Both the position numbers and the translations under genes were made by a program. From contig NC_010376.1 in the NCBI RefSeq assembly GCF_000010185.1, forward strand, positions 434,001 through 498,000: a DNA stretch of 64,000 nucleotides, written 5' to 3'. The notes beneath the pieces are model-generated. The model made no database searches. It was not told the DNA's origin and saw only the letters and a program-made list of their open reading frames with translations. Shown here one piece after another: positions 18,182 through 27,720 of this stretch (its first letter is position 1; every line of letters begins with the position of its first letter). Source of the DNA: Finegoldia magna ATCC 29328 (lineage in GTDB: Bacteria; Bacillota; Clostridia; Tissierellales; Peptoniphilaceae).

Positions 18182-18782
18182 ATTTTATGCGGTAAAAATT
18201 GGGAGAAATCCTGGAATATACAATAGTTGGGCTGAATGCCAAGAGCAAGTAAATGGTTTTAAGGGAGCGATTTACAAATCTTTTAAAACAAAAGAAGAGG
18301 CAGATAATTTTATCAATGGAGATGATAATAAAAAAGTAGCGTCAATTGATAACTTAAGTGAAAATGAGTGTGTGGCTTATGTAGATGGTTCGTTCAAAAA
18401 AGACACGGGAGAATATAGTTTTGGTTGCGTGTTGTTTCATAATGGGAAAATCGACAAATTCAATAAAAAATATCCTCAATCAGAATATTCAACTCACAGA
18501 AATGTATCTGGAGAAGTAAGTGGGTCGGTATTTGCAATTAAAAAAGCAGTCGAACTTAAAATGAACAAAATCACGATTTTTTATGATTATCAAGGAATTG
18601 AAAGCTGGGCTAATGGAGATTGGAAAACAAACAATAATTTAACTAGAAACTACAAGAAATTTATCGACGAAATAAAATCTAAAATCGACATAAATTTCGT
18701 AAAAGTCAAAGGTCACTCCAACGACACTTATAACGATATGGCTGATGAATTGGCAAAACAAGCATTGGGGATAGGGAAATAA
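18174..18782 (+). CDS. Ribonuclease H with N-terminal hybrid-binding (viroplasmin-like) domain
   Basis: 202 residues. Residues 1-45 (FYAVKIGRNPGIYNSW, then a FKTKEEADNFI end) form the RNase HI N-terminal domain that grips RNA/DNA hybrids. From about 62 comes the RNase H1 fold with its acidic residues in AYVDGSF, VSGEVSGS, IFYDYQGI and DMADELAKQA. It removes RNA from RNA:DNA hybrids. It begins inside the last codons of the amylase gene, an unrelated partner, so the link is probably only transcriptional. Confidence 0.9.
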   Translation: MSKFYAVKIGRNPGIYNSWAECQEQVNGFKGAIYKSFKTKEEADNFINGDDNKKVASIDNLSENECVAYVDGSFKKDTGEYSFGCVLFHNGKIDKFNKKYPQSEYSTHRNVSGEVSGSVFAIKKAVELKMNKITIFYDYQGIESWANGDWKTNNNLTRNYKKFIDEIKSKIDINFVKVKGHSNDTYNDMADELAKQALGIGK

Positions 18783-18800
18783 AAAAGTATTTAAAAAATT

Positions 18801-18841
18801 AAAGTAGATTATATTTTTGGCAAAAATGTAATCTACTTTTT
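18801..18841 (+). terminator. Terminator of the amylase-RNase H unit
   Basis: Stem AAAGTAGATTA / TAATCTACTTT with a 17-nt loop and trailing T-run. Confidence 0.85.
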
Positions 18842-18860
18842 TAATTAGAAATTTTCCCAT

Positions 18861-18891
18861 AAAAAAAAACTCTCACGAATTCTCGTGAGAG
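18861..18891 (-). terminator. Terminator of the CNNM transporter gene
   Basis: Stem CTCTCACGA / TCGTGAGAG with a 4-nt loop; on the minus strand it runs into nine T's. Confidence 0.9.
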
Positions 18892-18895
18892 CAAA

Positions 18896-20140
18896 TTATT
18901 TGAATATTATCATAAGTTGTGTAATTTTTCTCTTATCAACATTAACTACGACGAATTTCAAGTTTTCAAATTCAACTTCGTCTTTTGATTTTGGCATCCT
19001 GTCCAATAGTTCAATTACAAATCCACCAATTGAATCGAATTTCTCACTTTGAAGATTGAGGTCAAATCTTTCGTTTACTTCATCAATTCTCATTTCAGGA
19101 TCGACCAAATATTCGTTGTCGTTAATTTTAGTGACTTCTTTTTCGTTGTCGTATTCATCATCGATTTCTCCGACAAGTTCTTCCAAGATATCTTCCATTG
19201 TTACCAGTCCACTTGTTCCACCATATTCATCAATGATGATACTGATGGAAATATTTTTAGCTCTCATTTGTTTGAACAAATCCACCACTGGAATGTATTC
19301 GTAAGCATAAAATGCCGGTTTTAGAATGTCTCTGATTTTAAAATCGTGGTCATCCTCGATGATTTTGTGAGCCAATTCTTTAATATGAAGAACGCCTATA
19401 ATATCGTCGATGTTATCTTCATAAACAGGAATTCTTGAATAAGTAATATTTTTGATTATTTCTCTCAAATCATTTTCTGCATCTTCAATATCTACTGAAG
19501 CCATGCTGGTTCTAGGTGTCATAATGTCAACGGCTAAAGTTTCCTTTAATTCCAACGCATTAATCATGATTTCAGTTTCTTGATCTTTGAGAACACCTTC
19601 TTCTTCGCTAACTTCCACCAAAGTTTTTAATTCTTCTTCGGTTAATGTAGAGCTGTCTCCATTATCTCCAATGAAAATTTTTATTACCAAACGAGTTAGT
19701 AAATTTAACACTTTTACAATTGGTTTGAAAATTATCGTTAATAAATATATAAATCTGGAAAATTTCAACGCTACAGATTTGTTTTTGTATTGGGCGATAG
19801 TTTTTGGTAAAACTTCACCGAAAATCAACACGAAAACAGTCATTACAACTGTTGATACCAAAGCTCCGTTTTGATGAAAAATATTTGTGAATAAAATTGT
19901 AGCTATAGAACTCGCAGCGATATTTACAATGTTGTTACCAATTAAAATAGTAGATATGGTAGCTTGCATATTATCGTGCAATTTCTTCAGTAAATGTGCA
20001 TTTTTGTTATCCTTTTGGTCTAATTGTCGAACTTTTATTTTGCTTACAGATGTTATCGCTGTTTCACTAGATGAAAAAACAGCTGACATTGCAACCAAGA
20101 ACACTAACGCAATTATTTGCGAGGTACTCGAACTGTCCAT
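18896..20140 (-). CDS. CNNM/CorC (HlyC-type) transporter with CBS pair
   Basis: 414 residues from the ATG at 20140, which has GGAGAG 7 nt upstream; an in-frame TTG 15 nt earlier lacks a ribosome site. The N-terminal DUF21 membrane domain (about 1-185, three to four helices, starting SAVFSSSETAITS), a CBS pair (about 200-320, MTPRTSMASVDIED and IIDEYGGTSGLVTMEDILEE) and a C-terminal CorC_HlyC domain (about 335-414). Family members export Mg2+ or other divalent ions; the hemolysin name is historical. Confidence 0.9.
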   Translation of the reverse strand: MDSSSTSQIIALVFLVAMSAVFSSSETAITSVSKIKVRQLDQKDNKNAHLLKKLHDNMQATISTILIGNNIVNIAASSIATILFTNIFHQNGALVSTVVMTVFVLIFGEVLPKTIAQYKNKSVALKFSRFIYLLTIIFKPIVKVLNLLTRLVIKIFIGDNGDSSTLTEEELKTLVEVSEEEGVLKDQETEIMINALELKETLAVDIMTPRTSMASVDIEDAENDLREIIKNITYSRIPVYEDNIDDIIGVLHIKELAHKIIEDDHDFKIRDILKPAFYAYEYIPVVDLFKQMRAKNISISIIIDEYGGTSGLVTMEDILEELVGEIDDEYDNEKEVTKINDNEYLVDPEMRIDEVNERFDLNLQSEKFDSIGGFVIELLDRMPKSKDEVEFENLKFVVVNVDKRKITQLMIIFK

Positions 20141-20324
20141 TACATCACTCTCCAATGATATCGTAACATATAAAAATATAGTTGTAAATATAATACTTTG
20201 CTAAAATTTTTCAATAAAAATTAAAATGATTTGCAAAACTAAAGAAGATTTAACAACAAACAAATCTCACAATATGGTATACTATATATGTAGATAATAC
20301 AGTAAAAAAGAAACGGTGATGAAA

Positions 20325-20843
20325 ATGGAATTAAAAGAAAAAATTAGAGTTATAGATGGATTTCCAAAAGAAGGAATTTCATTCAAAGATATTACTACAT
20401 TATTAAACGACAAAGATGCATACAAATACGCAGTAGATCTTATGGTAGATGATTTAAAAGATAAAGGTATTACCGCAATAGCAGCTCCAGAAGCTAGGGG
20501 ATTTTTATTTGGATCAGCTGTTGCATATGCTCTTGGAGTTAGATTTATTCCAGTAAGAAAACCTGGAAAGCTTCCTGGTGAAGTTTCAGAATATTCTTAT
20601 GATTTGGAATATGGTACTGACAAGTTAGAAGTTCACAGAGATGCAATTAAAAAAGGTGACAAGGTTGCTATCGTTGACGATTTATTGGCAACAGGTGGTA
20701 CTGTGAATGCAGTAGCTAAGTTAATTGAAAAAAACGGCGGCGAAATCACTGCTATGGAATTTTTGATTGAACTTACTGAACTTGGCGGAAGAGATATCAA
20801 CAAAAATTATTACATCAACACTTTAGTACAATACGAATCATAA
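20325..20843 (+). CDS. apt: Adenine phosphoribosyltransferase
   Basis: 172 residues from the ATG at 20325, preceded by GGTGAT at a good distance; the GTG at 20316 and ATG at 20319 lie within that site. Converts adenine and PRPP to AMP. Signatures: [15 protein letters not shown] near 8, [17 protein letters not shown] near 62 and the PRPP loop [13 protein letters not shown] near 118. Stand-alone unit with a terminator at 20851. Confidence 0.95.
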
Positions 20844-20850
20844 AATTATA

Positions 20851-20877
20851 TCCACATGATAAGCATGTGGATTTTTT
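20851..20877 (+). terminator. Terminator of apt
   Basis: Stem CCACATG / CATGTGG with a 5-nt loop and following T-run. Confidence 0.85.
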
Positions 20878-20882
20878 ATTGT

Positions 20883-20914
20883 AAAAAAGCACAACCTTTA
20901 ATCAAAGGTTGTGC
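20883..20914 (-). terminator. Terminator of pncB
   Basis: Stem GCACAACCTTT / AAAGGTTGTGC, 4-nt loop; T-run on the minus strand. Confidence 0.9.
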
Positions 20915-20922
20915 TAGATTGA

Positions 20923-22371
20923 TTATTTACTTTGCATTAATAAATTGTATTTAATATCCCATAATTTTTGTGACAAATCCACATGGAATAAATGAGGATG
21001 CTCAAATCTTTTTACTTCTTCCCATTGTTCGTTTATTTGTTCATTTTTTCTTTCGATTATTTTATCCAATTTTGGAAGGTCATAAACCAATTCTCCCTTG
21101 TCGAATATTCTAACCAACAATTCTTTAGTTGTGAAGTTGGTCAATGTTTTTCTCTTCCAAGTGTGAACAGGGTGGAAGATTTCCAATTCTTTTGATTCGT
21201 CAATTTTTTCATCGTGAAGAGTTATCAAATCCGCCTCTGCTTTGCCGCTATTTTTGTCGTAAATTCTGTAAACTGTCTTAAAGGCAGGAGTTGTAATTTT
21301 TTCGATATTTTCACTAATTTTAATTTTTGGAATGATTTCTCCATTAGGTTTTTCAACTGCGCATAATTTGTACACGCCACCTAAAACTGGATCTGATTTT
21401 GCGGTGATTAATCTTTCTCCAACGCCAAATCCATCTAGTTTTGCTCCTTGTTCAATTAAATCAGAAATTGTATATTCATCTAATGAATTACTTGCCATGA
21501 TTTTGCAATTTTCATATCCTGCAGCATCCAACATTTTACGGGCTTGTTTTGATAAATAAGCAAGGTCTCCACTGTCAATTCTAATTGACATATTTTTAAT
21601 TCCACGAGGTTTCAAAACTTCATCGAAAACCTTGATCGCATTTGGCACACCTGATTTTAAAACATTGTAAGTATCCACTAAAAGTGAACAAGAATTAGGG
21701 AATGTTTCGGCGTATTTTTTGAATGCTTCGTATTCTGAATCAAACATCATAATCCATGAGTGAGCCATTGTTCCAAAAGCAGGTACATCGTAAGTGATGT
21801 CTGTCAAAGTATTGCTTGTAGCAGTAGCACCACCTATGAAAGCTGCTCTTGCACCTAGAACTGTAGCATCCACACCTTGTGCACGTCTTGCACCAAATTC
21901 CATCACAACTCTTCCTTCAGCTGCATGAACTATTCTATTCGTTTTAGTTGCAATCAATGATTGATGATTGATTGATAAAAGTGCAAAAGTTTCTATTAAT
22001 TGCGCTTGTGGAGCAGGACCACGAACTATCATTAATGGTTCGTTAGGAAATGCAACTGAACCTTCAGGCATTGCCCACACATCGCATTCAAATTTGAAAT
22101 TTCTAAGATAATCTAAGAATTTTTCGCTGAACATATTTTTGCTCTTGAAATATTCGATATCTTTTTCGTCAAATTTTAAATTTTGAATATATTTTACTAC
22201 TTCTTCTAATCCTGCAACGATAACAAAACCTCCGTTGTCTGGAATCCTTCTAAAATACAAATCAAAATAAGCATATTCATTTTCCATATTATTTTCCAAA
22301 TATCCATTCATCATTGTAAATTCGTAAAAATCAGATAACATGCTTAAATTTTCATAATTTTTCCAATCCAT
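20923..22371 (-). CDS. pncB: Nicotinate phosphoribosyltransferase
   Basis: 482 residues from the ATG at 22371, which follows GGAGG by 6 nt; the frame stays open 39 nt upstream, but that stretch includes the ribosome site. Makes nicotinate mononucleotide from nicotinate and PRPP for NAD salvage. Motifs: LSDFYEFTMMNGYL near 12, EFGARRAQG (the His-less Firmicutes type) near 158, GTMAHSW near 200 and RIDSGDLAYLSK near 265. Divergent from the copper operon. Confidence 0.93.
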   Translation of the reverse strand: MDWKNYENLSMLSDFYEFTMMNGYLENNMENEYAYFDLYFRRIPDNGGFVIVAGLEEVVKYIQNLKFDEKDIEYFKSKNMFSEKFLDYLRNFKFECDVWAMPEGSVAFPNEPLMIVRGPAPQAQLIETFALLSINHQSLIATKTNRIVHAAEGRVVMEFGARRAQGVDATVLGARAAFIGGATATSNTLTDITYDVPAFGTMAHSWIMMFDSEYEAFKKYAETFPNSCSLLVDTYNVLKSGVPNAIKVFDEVLKPRGIKNMSIRIDSGDLAYLSKQARKMLDAAGYENCKIMASNSLDEYTISDLIEQGAKLDGFGVGERLITAKSDPVLGGVYKLCAVEKPNGEIIPKIKISENIEKITTPAFKTVYRIYDKNSGKAEADLITLHDEKIDESKELEIFHPVHTWKRKTLTNFTTKELLVRIFDKGELVYDLPKLDKIIERKNEQINEQWEEVKRFEHPHLFHVDLSQKLWDIKYNLLMQSK

Positions 22372-22420
22372 AATCTGCCTCCATATTTCATTACGATAAT
22401 TATAATCCAAATTTTAATCT

Positions 22421-22473
22421 TTGACAAAAAGTTTTAAATATTATATAATAACCATACCACCGGTAGGGGGGTA
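22421..22473 (+). promoter_or_regulatory. Copper operon promoter with CsoR-like operator
   Basis: TTGACA (22421-22426), 17-nt spacer, TATAAT (22444-22449). Immediately downstream at 22455-22473 is a G/C-rich inverted repeat, TACCACC-GGTAG-GGGGGTA (one mismatch), standing out in AT-rich DNA. This matches the C-tract/G-tract form of CsoR operators, and the csoR gene is last in the operon, so autoregulation by copper is expected. Confidence 0.8.
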
Positions 22474-22486
22474 GAAAGGAGAAAAA

Positions 22487-24829
22487 ATGGAAGAAATAAA
22501 ATTAAAAATACAAGGCATGAGCTGTGAATCATGTGCGGCTAGAATAGAAAAAGTTTTAAGTAAATACGAATATATCGACACAGTTAATGTGAACTTGCTT
22601 CAAGAATATGCATATTTGAAATTAAAAGAAGGATACGATATAGAAACTATCGTAGACAAAATAAAAAAAGCAGGATATGAAGTTCCTATGAAGACATCGA
22701 AGTTTGATATCGAGGGAATGAGTTGTCAGTCATGTGCATCTAGAATTGAAAAAGTTTTGAACAAAAATAATTTCAAAGATGTTAACGTGAATTTGTTGCA
22801 AAACTCACTTACGGTTAGTTTTTATGAAGGATACAAGACCAATTCTGATGTAAAAAGATTAGTCGACAAAGCAGGATTTTCTGCAGAAATAAAAACAGAC
22901 AATAAAATAGCTAACGAAAAAAATATAACTGAATACGAAAAATTGAAACGAGATTTTATAATTTCAGCGATTTTTTCAATTCCATTGTTTTCAGCGATGT
23001 TTTTTCACATGGCAGGAGTTCACACGATTTTAAGTAACGGATATTTTCAATGGGCGTTGGCAACTGTTGTTCAATTCTACATTGGAAGAAGATATTATGT
23101 GAATGCGTACAAATCATTAAGAGGTGGAGGAGCTAACATGGATGTTCTCATTGCTTTGGGAACAAGTGCGGCTTATTTCTATTCGATTTATCACGTATTA
23201 ATAGGATCTGACCAATTGTATTTTGAATCATCAGCTGTTGTTATTACATTGATTTTACTTGGCAAACTTTTCGAAAAAAGAGCGAAGACTAGAACTACTG
23301 ATGCTATAAGTAAATTAATGGGACTCCAAGCGAAAAAAGCTAACGTAATAAAAAATGGGCAAACTATTGAAACTGATATTGAAGATGTAATGGTTGGAGA
23401 TAAAATTCTCGTAAAACCAGGAGAAAAAATTGCCGTCGATGGAATAATAGTAGAGGGGAGTTCTTCAGTTGATGAATCAATGATTACTGGAGAATCGATG
23501 CCTGTAAAAAAACAAGTTGGAGATGAATGTATTGGCTCTACGATTAATAAAAATGGATCATTTGTATTTGAAGCGAAAAAAATTGGCGAAGATACAGTTC
23601 TTAGTCAAATCGTAAAATTAGTCGAAGATGCACAATCCAACAAAGCGCCAATTCAGAGATTAGCAGACAAGATTTCATCTGTTTTTGTACCCATTGTTAT
23701 TGCAATCGCTGCTTTAACATTTGTCATCACTTATTTTGTGACAAAACAATTTGATAGAGCGTTACTAAATTCAGTTTCAGTTCTTGTAATAGCGTGCCCT
23801 TGTTCATTGGGACTTGCGACTCCTACAGCTATTATGGTAGGAAGTGGCAAAGGCGCAGAGCTTGGAATTTTAATAAAAAGTGCAGAAGTTTTGGAAACTG
23901 CAAACAAAATCGATGCAGTTATCTTGGATAAAACAGGAACAATAACAAATGGTAAGCCAGAAGTTGTAGATTACAAATCAGAAGATGCGGATTTCTTAAA
24001 AGTTGTTTCATCAATTGAAAAAAGCTCGGAACATCCACTAGCAGATGCAGTAGTTAAGGAATACGAAAAAAATAGTTCAGATTTTTATAAGGTAGAAGAT
24101 TTCCATTCAATAACTGGAAAAGGACTTTCAGCAAGAATAAACGATGATGAATATTTCATAGGCAATGAAAAATTGATGAAGGAAAATAATATTGATGTCA
24201 ATGTAGATATTCAAAAATATCAATCTCAAGGAAATACAGTTGTACTTGTTGGAAAAAACGACAAATTTTATGGGTATATTTTGATTGCAGATAAAATAAA
24301 AGAATCTTCACCAAAAGCCGTTGCAAAATTAAAAGACGATAATATCGATGTATATATGATAACTGGTGACAGCGAAAATACTGCAAAACATATCGCAGAA
24401 AAAGCAAACATCGACCATGTTATTGCAGAATGTTTGCCAAAAGACAAATCAGATAAATTGTTGGATTTGAAAAATCAAGGCAAAAAAGTTGGAATGGTTG
24501 GAGATGGGATAAACGATGCACCAGCGTTAGCGGCAAGTGATGTCGGATTTTCGATAGGAACTGGTACTGATGTTGCGATTGAGGCGAGTGACATCACAAT
24601 TATAAATGGAGATTTGAATAAAGTTCATACTGCGATTAGATTAAGTCACAGAGTAATAAAAACGATAAAACAAAATTTATTCTGGGCGTTTTTCTACAAT
24701 GTTATCGGAATTCCGATTGCTGCATTTGGATTTTTGAATCCAATGATAGCAGGGGCTGCGATGGCGTTCAGTTCGGTAACTGTAGTTACAAATTCGTTGA
24801 GAATTAAAAATTTTAAGGAGGAAAAATAA
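22487..24829 (+). CDS. copA: Copper-translocating P1B-type ATPase
   Basis: 780 residues. Two N-terminal heavy-metal domains with MSCESC (near 10) and MSCQSC (near 78). Then eight membrane helices, the actuator TGES loop (near 333), the CPC metal-translocation motif in ACPCSLG (near 437), the phosphorylated Asp in DKTGTIT (near 481), the HP motif in SEHPLADA and GDGINDAPA (near 672). CPC plus two MxCxxC domains fits Cu(I) export. AAAGGAG start site. Its TAA overlaps the ATG of copZ (TAATG). Confidence 0.95.
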   Translation: MEEIKLKIQGMSCESCAARIEKVLSKYEYIDTVNVNLLQEYAYLKLKEGYDIETIVDKIKKAGYEVPMKTSKFDIEGMSCQSCASRIEKVLNKNNFKDVNVNLLQNSLTVSFYEGYKTNSDVKRLVDKAGFSAEIKTDNKIANEKNITEYEKLKRDFIISAIFSIPLFSAMFFHMAGVHTILSNGYFQWALATVVQFYIGRRYYVNAYKSLRGGGANMDVLIALGTSAAYFYSIYHVLIGSDQLYFESSAVVITLILLGKLFEKRAKTRTTDAISKLMGLQAKKANVIKNGQTIETDIEDVMVGDKILVKPGEKIAVDGIIVEGSSSVDESMITGESMPVKKQVGDECIGSTINKNGSFVFEAKKIGEDTVLSQIVKLVEDAQSNKAPIQRLADKISSVFVPIVIAIAALTFVITYFVTKQFDRALLNSVSVLVIACPCSLGLATPTAIMVGSGKGAELGILIKSAEVLETANKIDAVILDKTGTITNGKPEVVDYKSEDADFLKVVSSIEKSSEHPLADAVVKEYEKNSSDFYKVEDFHSITGKGLSARINDDEYFIGNEKLMKENNIDVNVDIQKYQSQGNTVVLVGKNDKFYGYILIADKIKESSPKAVAKLKDDNIDVYMITGDSENTAKHIAEKANIDHVIAECLPKDKSDKLLDLKNQGKKVGMVGDGINDAPALAASDVGFSIGTGTDVAIEASDITIINGDLNKVHTAIRLSHRVIKTIKQNLFWAFFYNVIGIPIAAFGFLNPMIAGAAMAFSSVTVVTNSLRIKNFKEEK

Positions 24830-25029
24830 TGAAAAAAGAATTTGAAGTATTGGATATGGTGTGCAATCATTGCGTAGAATCAGTGACGAAAGCTTGTAAA
24901 TCTGTCGATGGAGTTACAGATGTAAATGTAATTTTGGAAGAAAAGAAAGCTGTAGTAGAAGGAGATTTCAACGAAGCAGATATCATCAAAGCAATCGATG
25001 AAATTGGTTTTGAGGCTACTTTGAAATAA
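24829..25029 (+). CDS. copZ: Copper chaperone CopZ
   Basis: 66 residues, one ferredoxin-fold heavy-metal domain. The metal motif is MVCNHC (Cys at 12 and 15), with the usual following helix and a final IDEIGFEATL. Carries Cu(I) to CopA. Overlaps both neighbours by one base (TAATG at each junction). Confidence 0.93.
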   Translation: MKKEFEVLDMVCNHCVESVTKACKSVDGVTDVNVILEEKKAVVEGDFNEADIIKAIDEIGFEATLK

Positions 25030-25292
25030 TGACAGAACACAAACAAAAAGCTCTCAAGAAAATCAAAACGGTTCGTGGACAACTCGATGCAATCGTAAAT
25101 ATGATTGAAGAGGACAGGTATTGCGTAGATATTTCCACTCAGATTTTAAGTTGCATTGGTCAATTGAAAAAAGCTAACATTGATATTTTGAATGGACACT
25201 TGAGAACATGCGTCAAACATGCAATCGAAAATGATAATGCAGACGAAAAAATCGAAGAGGTAATCAACATTATCGACAAATATATCAAATAG
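25029..25292 (+). CDS. csoR: Copper-sensing repressor, CsoR/DUF156 family
   Basis: 87 residues, all-helical. The CsoR copper triad is present: Cys in RYCVDIS, then His and Cys in NGHLRTCV, plus the RGQLDAIVNMIEED start that forms the first long helix. Expected to bind the G/C-rich operator at 22455-22473 and release it with Cu(I). Starts at a TAATG overlap with copZ. Terminator follows. Confidence 0.92.
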   Translation: MTEHKQKALKKIKTVRGQLDAIVNMIEEDRYCVDISTQILSCIGQLKKANIDILNGHLRTCVKHAIENDNADEKIEEVINIIDKYIK

Positions 25293-25295
25293 AAG

Positions 25296-25340
25296 AAAAC
25301 TTCCTCACATCAAATGAAAATTTGCAGGGGAAGTTTTTTA
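25296..25340 (+). terminator. Terminator of the copper operon
   Basis: Stem AAAACTTCC / GGAAGTTTT with a long loop and T-run, just after csoR. Confidence 0.75.
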
Positions 25341-25442
25341 TTATTTATTAATGATTAGTATCGTTTGCAAAAATGTAAATTGGGTATATATAGAATAAGA
25401 AAATAAGAAATTATTTCTTAATTCATAAACAGGAGGAATTTT

Positions 25443-25982
25443 ATGAAACTTAATTATGTAACAAAAGATATCAAATTGACTGATGACTTGAAACAAATGG
25501 CAGAATCTAAATTACACAAATTAGATAAATATTTCCATGATGAACAACAAGCTCGTGTAGTATTCAAAAAAGAAAAAGACAAAGCGAGAGTTGAAGTCAC
25601 TATGATTTTAGATAAAGGAGTTGTTTTAAGAGCAGAGGAATCCAACGAAGATATTAAAACAGCTATCGATAAAGTTGAAGATGCACTAGCAAGACAAGTA
25701 AGAAAACACAAAACAAAATTGCAAAAGAGATTTACAGAAAGTAACTCTATAAGATTTGAAGCTGTAGAAGAAAATAGCGCAAAAGAAATTCCAACAGGTT
25801 CAATAGTAAAGACAAAAGAATTTGGAATCAAACCAATGGACAAGGAAGAAGCTATAATGCAAATGGAATTAATCGATCATGATTTTTTCGTATTCTTGGA
25901 TTCAAAAACAAACAATGTAAATGTTGTTTATAAGAGAAATGATGGCAACTACGGATTGTTAGTTCCAGGATTTGAAAAATAG
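25443..25982 (+). CDS. hpf: Ribosome hibernation-promoting factor, long form
   Basis: 179 residues, the long form of Firmicutes. The N-terminal domain (about 1-100; LNYVTKDIKLTDDLKQ start, beta-alpha-beta fold) binds the 30S decoding region. The C-terminal domain (about 122-179; MQMELIDHDFFVFLDSK, VVYKRNDGNYGLL) mediates dimerisation into 100S particles. Strong AGGAGG site. No raiA-motif RNA fits in the short upstream gap. Confidence 0.94.
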   Translation: MKLNYVTKDIKLTDDLKQMAESKLHKLDKYFHDEQQARVVFKKEKDKARVEVTMILDKGVVLRAEESNEDIKTAIDKVEDALARQVRKHKTKLQKRFTESNSIRFEAVEENSAKEIPTGSIVKTKEFGIKPMDKEEAIMQMELIDHDFFVFLDSKTNNVNVVYKRNDGNYGLLVPGFEK

Positions 25983-26051
25983 CAAAAATGTTCAAATTGA
26001 TGATATAATAAGAGAGAAATAAGATTTCTCTCTTATTTGATTTGAGAGAAT

Positions 26052-26315
26052 ATGAAAATAGAATTAAGTGAAAAATTAAAAGCGTATTGCAATCAAAAAT
26101 CCAAGCACAAAATTTTGTTGTATATGGGACAAAGTCCATGTTGTACAATTGCAGAAGCTAAATACTACGCAAAATTTATTTCAAAATCACCACATTTGAA
26201 AGAGATGAATATTGATGGGATTAGCGTGTATTATGAAGCTTACATTGAAAAATACTTGGATGATTGCCAGCTAGATTTGGTAAAATTTTTGAATATGATT
26301 ATAGTAAATTATTAG
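26052..26315 (+). CDS. Small CC-motif protein, possibly CC/Se (HesB-like) family
   Basis: 87 residues, cytosolic. A start MKIELSEKLKAYC, a strand ILLYMGQ leading into SPCCTIAEAK with adjacent cysteines at about 30-31, and a later DGISVYYEAYIEKYL strand-helix. This layout resembles small HesB-like proteins that carry Cys-Cys or Sec-Cys (the CC/Se motif group), but the match is from memory and weak. It lies 10 nt before deoD, whose AGGAGG overlaps its end, so it is probably co-transcribed. Function unknown. Confidence 0.5.
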   Translation: MKIELSEKLKAYCNQKSKHKILLYMGQSPCCTIAEAKYYAKFISKSPHLKEMNIDGISVYYEAYIEKYLDDCQLDLVKFLNMIIVNY

Positions 26316-26324
26316 GAGGTTATT

Positions 26325-27029
26325 ATGTCAACACCACATATCGAAGCGAAAAAAGGAGATATCGCAAAAACAGTTTTATTGCCAGGAGATCCATTGAGAG
26401 CGAAATTTATCGCAGATAATTTCTTAGAAGATGTAAAACAATTCAACGCGGTTAGAAATATGTTTGGATATACTGGAAAATACAAAGGCAAAGAAATTTC
26501 TGTTATGGGAACTGGAATGGGAATACCATCTATAGGAATTTATTCTTATGAACTTATCAACGAATACGGAGTTGAAAATCTTATCAGAATCGGTTCAGCA
26601 GGAGCTTACAGCAAAGATTTGGATTTGTATGATGTTGTAATAGCAATGGGAAGTTGTTCAGATTCAAATTTTGCTCACCAATTCGATTTGGAAGGAACTT
26701 TTTCAGCGATTTGCGATTATGATTTGTTGAGAAAAGCAGTAAATGTTGCAGAATCAAAAAATATAGATGTTCACGTTGGAAATGTGTTCTCTGCAGATAT
26801 TTTCTACAATCAAAAATCAGAAGAATGGAAAAAATGGGAAAAAATGGGCGTATTAGCAGTTGAAATGGAAAGCTACGGATTGTATTTGACAGCAAAGGCA
26901 AACAATGCAAGAGCTTTGACTATTTTGACAATTTCTGACTCATTCCATTCAGACAAGCAAACTACTCCAGAAGAAAGACAAACATCATTTACAAAAATGA
27001 TGGAAATCGCATTAGAATTAGGTGAATAA
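26325..27029 (+). CDS. deoD: Purine-nucleoside phosphorylase, DeoD type
   Basis: 234 residues, the hexameric bacterial type. Signatures: [16 protein letters not shown] near 20, [17 protein letters not shown] near 64, RIGSAGAYS near 87, [10 protein letters not shown] near 178 and the catalytic Asp in TISDSFHS near 204. Phosphorolysis of (deoxy)purine nucleosides. Directly followed by deoC, which handles the deoxyribose phosphate after phosphopentomutase (not in the window). Confidence 0.95.
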   Translation: MSTPHIEAKKGDIAKTVLLPGDPLRAKFIADNFLEDVKQFNAVRNMFGYTGKYKGKEISVMGTGMGIPSIGIYSYELINEYGVENLIRIGSAGAYSKDLDLYDVVIAMGSCSDSNFAHQFDLEGTFSAICDYDLLRKAVNVAESKNIDVHVGNVFSADIFYNQKSEEWKKWEKMGVLAVEMESYGLYLTAKANNARALTILTISDSFHSDKQTTPEERQTSFTKMMEIALELGE

Positions 27030-27030
27030 T

Positions 27031-27672
27031 ATGGAATTAAATAAATATATCGATCATACTTTATTAAAAGCTGATGCAACATCAGCTGACATCAAAAAAA
27101 TCTGTGATGAAGCAATAAAATACGATTTTAAAAGCGTGTGCGTAAATTCTTGCTACACATCTTTGGTTAAAAAATCTTTGGAAAATTCAAGCGCTTTGGT
27201 GTGCACTGTTGTGGGATTTCCACTTGGAGCAATGAGCACAAAATCTAAAGCTTTTGAAGCAAAGACAGCAATCGAAGATGGAGCAGATGAAATCGACATG
27301 GTTATCAATATCGGCAAATTAAAAGAAAAAGATTATGATTATGTTGAAAAAGACATCCAAGCAGTAAGAGATGCTACAAAGGGGAAAGTTTTGAAAGTAA
27401 TCATCGAAACTTGCTTGTTAACTGATGAAGAAAAGAAAAAAGCTTGCGAAATTTCCGTAAAATGTGGCGCTGATTTCGTGAAGACTTCTACAGGTTTTTC
27501 AACAGGTGGAGCAAAAGTAGAAGATGTAAAACTTATGAAAGATACTGTCGCAGACAAAGCAATGGTAAAAGCAAGTGGTGGAATTCATTCCAGAGAAGAA
27601 GCATTAGCAATGATAGAAAATGGTGCAGATAGAATCGGAGCATCAAGCGGTATTAAAATAGTAGAAGGATAA
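27031..27672 (+). CDS. deoC: Deoxyribose-phosphate aldolase
   Basis: 213 residues from the ATG at 27031, which follows AGGTG at 6 nt; a GTG at 27022 is inside that site and inside deoD. Cleaves deoxyribose-5-phosphate to glyceraldehyde-3-phosphate and acetaldehyde. Motifs: [12 protein letters not shown] near 6, [12 protein letters not shown] near 55, [12 protein letters not shown] near 149 and the Schiff-base Lys in MVKASGGI near 178. One base separates it from deoD. Confidence 0.95.
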   Translation: MELNKYIDHTLLKADATSADIKKICDEAIKYDFKSVCVNSCYTSLVKKSLENSSALVCTVVGFPLGAMSTKSKAFEAKTAIEDGADEIDMVINIGKLKEKDYDYVEKDIQAVRDATKGKVLKVIIETCLLTDEEKKKACEISVKCGADFVKTSTGFSTGGAKVEDVKLMKDTVADKAMVKASGGIHSREEALAMIENGADRIGASSGIKIVEG

Positions 27673-27676
27673 TTGT

Positions 27677-27703
27677 AAAGATGCTAAATTTAGCATCTTT
27701 TCA
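27677..27703 (+). terminator. Probable terminator after deoC
   Basis: Perfect 24-nt palindrome with half AAAGATGCTAAA, followed by a weak T tract. Confidence 0.6.
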
Positions 27704-27720
27704 TTAATTTAAGGAGTAAT

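Noticed and set aside
20141-20155. TTG start for the CNNM transporter
   Set aside because: The TTG region itself forms the GGAGAG ribosome site of the ATG at 20140.
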